Assembly: GCA_038380435.1 (NCBI GenBank)
Contig: JAWZYU010000007.1
Location: 23,663,001-23,727,000 of the forward strand
Length of the DNA: 64,000 nt
Reading direction: 5' to 3'
DNA from: Ryuthela nishihirai
Taxonomy: Eukaryota > Arthropoda > Arachnida > Araneae > Heptathelidae
Shown: positions 58,256 to 64,000 of the stretch, in pieces
Numbering within the stretch: position 1 is the first letter of the stretch
Layout of the letters: each line of letters opens with the position of its first letter
The notes under the pieces: generated by a model
What the model saw: only the letters and a program-made list of their open reading frames with translations
The model's database searches: none
What the model was told of the DNA's origin: nothing
Program-made: the position numbers and the translations under genes

Positions 58256-58522
58256 CTATGTCGAAAATTCACAAAACTTTCAGCTGATATCATAAATAGT
58301 CTATTTATGCTCGAAGTTTTCTATTTAGGTAGTAGATTGCAGTTGTCAAAGGGTTTGCATTTCATAAACTATCCCCCCCCCCCCCCCAACGACCTGTGGG
58401 GAGAGCAGCTGAAACTCAGGCTTTCTGAAAACGAGCATTCCATAATCACTAAAAGCGATTAGACTTTCTACTCATAGCTTTCACTTCTGTTCATGGGTTC
58501 GGCAAAAAATTTTCTAAGGGCG

Positions 58523-58903
58523 TTGTTTTGGGTTGTTTTACCTCTGAGCGGCACTTTTTTTGTACACCATGGGCTAAATGGCCAGGCCACATGGACCCCG
58601 AAGGCTCAGAGAAAGTTGGGGGAGGGGACCCATTAGAACAGCTGTTGGGAGACAGATGGTATCCTCCAGTCAAGGCCATCCAGCGTGTTCTTTAACGTGC
58701 ACAGGGTATGGCTCTCCCGCACACGGCGCCACGGCTTAACGTCCCATACGACTGACGGGGGCCTTTCCAAACCCATTGGTGTCCCCTATTGACCGTGGGC
58801 AGGGCGGGAAATTTTGAGGAGATAAATCTCAACGTTGACACAGTTGGGACTCGAACCTGAGAACTACAAATTACGAGCCTGGCGCGCTACCATCCCCGTC
58901 GAC
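58523..58903 (-). mobile_element. SINE-A, nearly full length
   Basis: TSD-like TTCTAAGGG at 58512-58520 and 58904-58912. The head is cut short after GCGCGCTACC. Confidence 0.9.
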
Positions 58904-59146
58904 TTCTAAGGGGGTGAGAGTGACAAAAAACAAAAAAGCTTCAGGGAGAGGAAAAAGGAAGTCAATATTTCAAGATAGAAATATTTAGGTCGAGCTCTTC
59001 ATTCATAAGTGCATTTGCAAATACAGTAATTATACATGCATCATACAATAAGTCAATATTACAGAGAGGTGTGTGTGTGTGTGGGGGGGGGGGAGCTCGG
59101 TCGGTAACGCGCCAGGTTCGTAATCTGCAGTTCTCACGTTCGAGTA

Positions 59147-59840
59147 CTGTCGCTCAAAAAAGCATCCGAACACTACGGTTGATTACAAAATTCATAAAAA
59201 ATATCTGGCAACGATTTTTTAGAAATTAGTGATCTGGCAACCTTCGTGTCACGTGACACGAAGGTTGCCAGATTAGTGATCTAGCAACTTTTGTGTCACG
59301 ATTGCCAGATTAGTGTTCTGGCAACTTTCGTGTCACGTGACACGAAGGTTGCCAGATAACTAATTTTTAAAAGAAAATCGTTGCCAGATATTTTTTCTGA
59401 ATTCGTAATCAACCGTAGTGTTCGGATATTTTTTAATATATATATAATGCGTATGAATATATAATGCAATGAATATGGATCGTGTGCAGTTACCGTTCAC
59501 AGCAAACTGGAGCGGTTGCGGTTAATGTTCACAGCACATTTGATCGTGTGAGCTCACAAAGACCTGGATCGTGTGGGCTCACTCACGGAAATATTGAGCG
59601 TGTGCAGTTACCGTTCACAGCAAACTGGAGCGTGTGCAGTAACTGCACACGCTCCAGTTTGCTGTGAACGGTAACTGGAGCGTGTACAGTTGCTGTACAC
59701 GCTCCAGATATTTTTCCTTAATTCTGTAATCACGTGACACGAAGGTTGCCAGATCACTAATTTCTGAAAAAATCGTTACCAGATATTTTTTCTGAATTCT
59801 GTAATCAACCATAGTGTTCGGATACTTTTTTGAGCGATTG
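59147..59840. mobile_element. PAL element, 694 bp, inside SINE-A
   Basis: CTGTCGCTCAAAAAAGCATC to TTTTTTGAGCGATTG, flanked by TA (59145-59146, 59841-59842). A whole short PAL hairpin (59147-59435) is joined to the long form. It contains the perfect palindrome 59605-59677. Confidence 0.9.
59605..59677. repeat. Perfect palindrome, 36-bp arms, 1-bp loop
   Basis: Arms 59605-59640 and 59642-59677 are exact inverses (CAGTTACCGTTCACAGCAAA inward to GCGTGTGCAGT). Confidence 0.95.
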
Positions 59841-60361
59841 TACCTCCTGGGCCAACGTTGAGATTTATGTCCGCAAAACTCCGCTTTCTTCCTTCGGTCA
59901 GTATGGACACCGATGGACTTCGAAAGGTCGATGTTCGTCGGTGAGGACGTTAAGACGTGATTCCGTGTGATGAAGAGACATACCCTGTGCACGTTAAAGA
60001 ACACGATGCCTTGACGGAAGGCTACCATCTACCTCCCAGCTGTCCAGTGGATCCCCTTCCCCTAAACTTCTCCGAGCCCTCGATGTCCTTGTGAACTGCC
60101 CATTTAGCCTAATGTGTGTGCAAAAGAAAATGACGCTCAGAGGTCAAACAACCCAACCCAGGATACCAGAAAACACGACGACAAAAAAGGGTAAATTTAG
60201 CATTTAAAATACATGCAGAAAAACGCTTTTTCCTTCATATTAAATAAATTATATAATTCAGAAAAAAGAAAACGAAATGAAAATCAAGATTACATTTTGC
60301 TACGGAAAAAAAATTAAAATTTGGTTCACCTAATATATTCTCCCAGTCTATAACACAGTCG

Positions 60362-60740
60362 TTGGGTTGTTTTATCTATGAGCGGCACTTTTTTGCATAC
60401 CATGGGCTAAATGGCCAGGTCACATGGACCCCGAAGGCTCAGAGAAGGTTAGGGGACCCACTGGAACAGTGATTGGGAGACAGATGGTAGCCTCCCGTCA
60501 AGGCCATCCAGCGTGTTCTTTAACGTGCACAGGGTATGTCTCTCCCGTACACGGGGCCACGACTTAACGTCCCATCCGACGGACGGCGGCCTTTCCAAGC
60601 CCATCGGTGTCCCCTACTGACCGTGGGCAGGGCGGGGAATTTTGCGGAGATAAACCTCAACGCTGACCCAGCTGGGACTCGAACCTGGGAACTACAGATT
60701 ACGAGCCAGACGCGCTACCGACTGAGCCACCCCTGCCCAT
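60362..60740 (-). mobile_element. SINE-A, full length
   Basis: TSD ACACAGTCG at 60353-60361 and 60741-60749. Confidence 0.94.
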
Positions 60741-60809
60741 ACACAGTCGTATTAGAATAATATGAGTATATGTGTGGTAGGTGGTCATATTATTCTGATA
60801 CGACTGTGT
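60741..60809. repeat. Hairpin, ~27-bp arms
   Basis: ACACAGTCGTATTAGAATAA and onward is inverted at 60784-60809 with one mismatch. The loop is about 20 bp. Confidence 0.85.
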
Positions 60810-61378
60810 ATACTGATCCGATCCTGTTCGTATTTTAAGTATCGAGTGTCCCAGCGCTTTAATCCGCCCTCGTTCATGGGGCAAAACTTTCATTGGTATG
60901 TAGCCAAGAACTGTTTGCATGACAGACTATATGGAAGAGATTCAATCACCCGTCTGCTCATTCAAGTAGTCACAGCTTGCTTTTGGTCACGCCTATGAGC
61001 TCCAAGCTTAAGCACAACATTGCAAGTGTCCATTATAGGAGAGAAGTCATGACGCTTATAGATGCAACGACTGCCGAATATTAGGTGGAATAATTTATAT
61101 TCTTAAGACAGTACATTTTAGTCATAAACAGAGGGTGCAAGGTGGATGCCACAAAATTATTAAACTTCTGCACATTTTCACGGATTTTTTAATTTTTTTT
61201 TTTTGAAAAACCTCTAAAACGAAGAGTAAAATGTTGCCCTGCAGTGGCAATCCAGTCCCTTTTGTTGGCTTTTCCCCCCTCTCCGGTTTATTTTTTTCCA
61301 GATTCGGGCCTGGCCATAAATAAGCTGAAATAGCCATCACAGATGTATTCAGGCCCTAGTATAAAAAGAAATAATAAA
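60810..61378. other. No recognised feature
   Basis: No motif-bearing frame or repeat end seen. Confidence 0.4.
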
Positions 61379-62130
61379 GGTTGGGTTGTTTTACCTCTAG
61401 GGGCGGGGGTGGCTCAGTCGGTAGCGCGCAAGGCTCGTAATCTGTAGTTCCCAGGTTCGAGTCCCAGCTGGGTCAGTGTTGAGATTTATCTCCGCAAAAT
61501 TTCCCCGCCCTGCCCACGGTCAGTAGGGGACACCGATGGGCTTGAAAAGGCCGCCGTCCGTCTGATGGGACGTTAAGCCGTGGTCCCGTGTGCGGGAGAG
61601 CCATATCCTGTGCACGTTAAAGAACACGCTAGATGGCCTTGACGGGAGGCTACCATCTGTCTCCCAACAGCTGTTCCAGTGGGTCCCCTCCCCAAACCTT
61701 TTCTGAGCCTTCGGGGTCCATGTGACTTGGCCATTTAGCCCATGGTGTGCAAAAAAAGTGCTGCTCAGAGGTAAAACAATCCAATGTTTTACCTCTGAGC
61801 GGCACTTTTTTGCACACAGTAGCCTAAATGGCCAGGTCACAAGGACCCTGAGGGCTCAGAGAAGGTTGTGGGAGGAGACTCACTGGAACAGCTGTTGGGA
61901 GAAAGATTGTAGCCTCCCGTCAAGGCTATCCAGAGTTTCTTTAACGTGCACATGATATGACTCTCCCACACAAGACGGCCACGGCGTAACGCCCCATCCA
62001 ACGGACGGCGGCCTTTCCAAGCCCATCGGTGTCCTCTACTGACAGAGAGCAGGAAGTTTTGAGGAGATAAATCTCTACGCTGGCCCAGGTGGGACTCGAA
62101 ATTGGGAAGTGAAGATTACGAGCCCGGCTG
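61379..62130 (-). mobile_element. SINE-A split by an opposite SINE-A
   Basis: The 3' end (61379-61398) and the rest (61785-62130) belong to one minus-strand copy with a decayed head. Confidence 0.92.
61399..61784 (+). mobile_element. SINE-A, full length, inside SINE-A
   Basis: Perfect 12-bp TSD TGTTTTACCTCT at 61387-61398 and 61785-61796, which is the host SINE-A's own sequence. Confidence 0.97.
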
Positions 62131-62164
62131 AAAATTATTCCCACCCACACCCCAAAAAGAAAGT

Positions 62165-62400
62165 GGGGGAGGGGGAAGTAATGTGAGTGAAAAGGAAAGG
62201 GGCCCAGGTTGAACGGAAATGACCCGGAACGCCTAGCTTGTAAGGTGTAAAATTTTCTTTCCGTTAGTGGTTTTTAACAAATTTCTCGAAAAATACGGAT
62301 AACAAATATATATATGATTATTTTTTCAAATCCGTTCCGGTTACTAGCATTCTCAAAAGGTGCCCCGCCCCCTATATCCGGCCCTGGCTGTATTTAAAAG
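62165..62400. repeat. GGATTTAG element end
   Basis: ACAAATTTCTCGAAAAATACG, TTACTAGCATTCTCAAAAGG and CCCTATATCCGGCCCTG (inverted CAGGGCCGGATATAGGG) match the family at 52425 and 54187. Confidence 0.65.
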
Positions 62401-62576
62401 TGGGTGGTGTAAGATGAATGGAAACTGCGAACATATGAGACTATACAGACTGATCGTCTTGACAATCTCATAGATCAGAGCTACTCAACTTTTTCAAAAG
62501 TTTTCGAGCAGATTTTTTTAATTTTTTGAATATCCGATCCTTTTGTGGGCTAAAGGTTTACGTTTTATAGCCCCTG

Positions 62577-63190
62577 AGTATCACTTTTTTCACACAATGG
62601 TCTAAAAGGCCAGTTCACTAGGACCCCCCAAGGACTCAGAGAAGGTTGGGGAAAGAAATCTTCTGAACGTCTTTTAAGATGCCGATGGAAACTTCTTCTC
62701 ATCGTCGTCCAGCTTTGGGTTGGGTTGTTTTACCTCTGAGCGGCACTTTTTTTGCACACCATAGGCTAAATGGCCAGGTCACATGGACCCCGAAGGCTCA
62801 GAGAAGGTTGGGGGAGGGAACACTGGAACAGCTGTTGGGAGACAGATGGTAGCCTCCCGTCAAGGCCATCCAGCGTGTTCTTTAACGTGCACAGGGTATG
62901 GCTCTCCCGCACACGGGGCCACGGCTTAACGTCCCATCCGACGGACGGCGGCCTTTCCAAGACCATCGGTGTCCCCTATTGACCGTGGGCAGGGCGGGGA
63001 ATTTTGCGGAGATAAATCTCAACGCTGACCCAGCTGGGACTCGAACCTGGGAACTACAGATTACGAGACTGGCGCGCTACCGACTGAGCCATCCTCGCCC
63101 CCCGTCGTCCAGCGTGTTCTGCTCATGTGGTCACGAATTTAATGTCCGTTTGGAAGACGACGGTCCAAGACGACAGATATCTGGCAAACC
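62577..63190 (-). mobile_element. SINE-A, old, split by younger SINE-A
   Basis: Pieces 62577-62713 and 63114-63190: AGTATCACTTTTTTCACAC, GGACTCAGAGAAGGTTGGGG, CGTCGTCCAGC, GTGTTCTGCTCATG. Confidence 0.8.
62714..63102 (-). mobile_element. SINE-A, full length, inside SINE-A
   Basis: Perfect 11-bp TSD CGTCGTCCAGC at 62703-62713 and 63103-63113. Confidence 0.96.
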
Positions 63191-63351
63191 TTTTGTGCAG
63201 TATTCGACGCAATATTGTAAAAAAAAAACTTCCAAATTTCTAGCAGCATTTCGAGTTGATTTGCTAAGGCTGCGCATATCAGCTTACCCGATATGTTCGA
63301 TGTCATTGTCAGACGTATTTGGTCTACTGGCATTTTTTTCCATCGCTGTTA

Positions 63352-63920
63352 GTTTTGGGTTGTTTTACCTTTCAGCTGCACTTTTTTGCGCACAATGTGC
63401 TAATAACCAGGTCACAACAACCTCAACGGCATAGAGAAGACTGGTTAGGTTGGGTCGTTTTACCTCTGAGCGGCACTTTTTTGCACACCATGGGCTAAAT
63501 GTCCAGGTGACGTGGACCCCGAAGACTCAGAGAAGGTTGGGGGAGGGGACCCACTGGAACAGCTGTTGGGAGACAGATGGTAGTCTCCCGTCAAGGGCAT
63601 CCAGCGTGTTCTTTAACGTGCACAGGGTATGGCTCTCCCGCACACGGGGCCACGGCTTAACGTCCCATCCGACGGACGGCGGCCTTTCCAAGCCCATCGG
63701 TGTCCCCTACTGACCGTGGGCAGGGCGGGGAATTTTAGAGAAGACTGGAGGAAGCTGGACAGTTGTTAGGAAAGATGAAAACCCCCATCAAGTCATCCAG
63801 TGTGTTCTTTAATGTGCAGAGGATACGACTTTTTTTTGCGCGTGGAGCACGGCTTTACGTCCCGTATGACATATGACGGCTTTTCGGAAGTCTATCTGTG
63901 TCCTCATTCTAACCCAATTA
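63352..63920 (-). mobile_element. SINE-A, old, split by younger SINE-A
   Basis: 63352-63444 and 63749-63920: TTGGGTTGTTTTACCTTTCA, CATAGAGAAGACTGG, CATCCAGTGTGTTCTTTAAT, CGTCCCGTATGACATATG. Confidence 0.85.
63445..63735 (-). mobile_element. SINE-A, 5'-truncated, with TSD
   Basis: Perfect 13-bp TSD TAGAGAAGACTGG at 63432-63444 and 63736-63748, with the copy ending at GGGCGGGGAATTT so the head is missing. Confidence 0.96.
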
Positions 63921-64000
63921 AGGTTTTTTTTTTTAAATCCATTCGGGGATTAATCATCAGGCAAACTATTTTTTTTTTCCAAATTCGTGTTGAAATCGGG

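Larger units (their letters stand above)
59085..60159 (+). mobile_element. SINE-A, old, split by a PAL element
   Basis: 59085-59146 is the head (CTCGGTCGGTAACGCGCC, GTTCGAG) and 59841-60159 the body and 3' end (GCCAACGTTGAGATTTATG ... AACAACCCAACCCA). Confidence 0.9.

Noticed and set aside
62898..63434. 178-codon frame beginning MALPHTGPRLNVPSDGRRP, and about 30 similar frames with ERHFFAHHGLNGQV or NADPAGTRTWELQI
   Set aside because: All are SINE-A sequence read through. The same peptides recur at every copy and on both strands.

Overview
The window is AT-rich, intron-bearing nuclear DNA from an animal, most likely an arthropod and plausibly a chelicerate. This is inferred from spliceosomal exons, tRNA-derived SINEs, Tc1/mariner, hAT and pogo-type DNA transposons, RTE-like and RNase H-bearing LINEs, and an arthropod-type helix-turn-helix transposon domain. 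Species cannot be fixed from sequence alone.

Only one host gene is recognised with confidence. Four minus-strand exons (18491-18527, 12492-12574, 9281-9346, 1460-1642) encode the first 123 residues of cytosolic asparaginyl-tRNA synthetase (NARS1). They splice in frame with canonical GT/AG sites, and the gene runs off the left edge. The three introns (5.9, 3.1 and 7.6 kb) hold a Tc1 relic, a LINE relic, foldback elements and SINEs. A second candidate minus-strand exon of unknown identity lies at 23563-23714.

The rest is almost entirely mobile DNA. Two SINE families dominate. 'SINE-A' (about 385 bp) has a tRNA-like head with boxes A and B, a conserved central block and a 3' end made of AACCC-like repeats. 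There are about 22 copies, most with target-site duplications (TSDs) of 9-14 bp that I could read, and they crowd into 56-64 kb. 'SINE-B' (about 200 bp) has a different tRNA-like head and a 3' end GCTGCTTGAGG followed by TATTT repeats, with about 21 copies. The last 28 bp before the SINE-B tail resemble the 3' end of an RTE-like LINE at 48598-52258, suggesting that LINE type mobilised it.

Region by region: 1-18.5 kb is the NARS1 5' half. 18.6-24.6 kb is its upstream flank, with SINEs, a deleted Tc1 element, a 312-bp tandem repeat and the candidate exon. 24.6-41.4 kb carries four copies of a DNA element with CAGGGGC ends filled by a 19-20 bp TTTTGCCAA minisatellite, plus three hAT-type MITEs and a hAT transposase relic. 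41.4-45 kb is a nest of DNA transposons and the palindromic 'PAL' elements. 48.6-52.3 kb is the RTE-like LINE, inserted in an old tandem repeat. 53.5-55.5 kb is a Tc1-like element with an insertion in it. 56-57.5 kb is a long-TIR element holding a 41-45 bp minisatellite. 57.5-64 kb is layered SINEs.

I saw no real tRNA, rRNA, CRISPR or bacterial-type feature.
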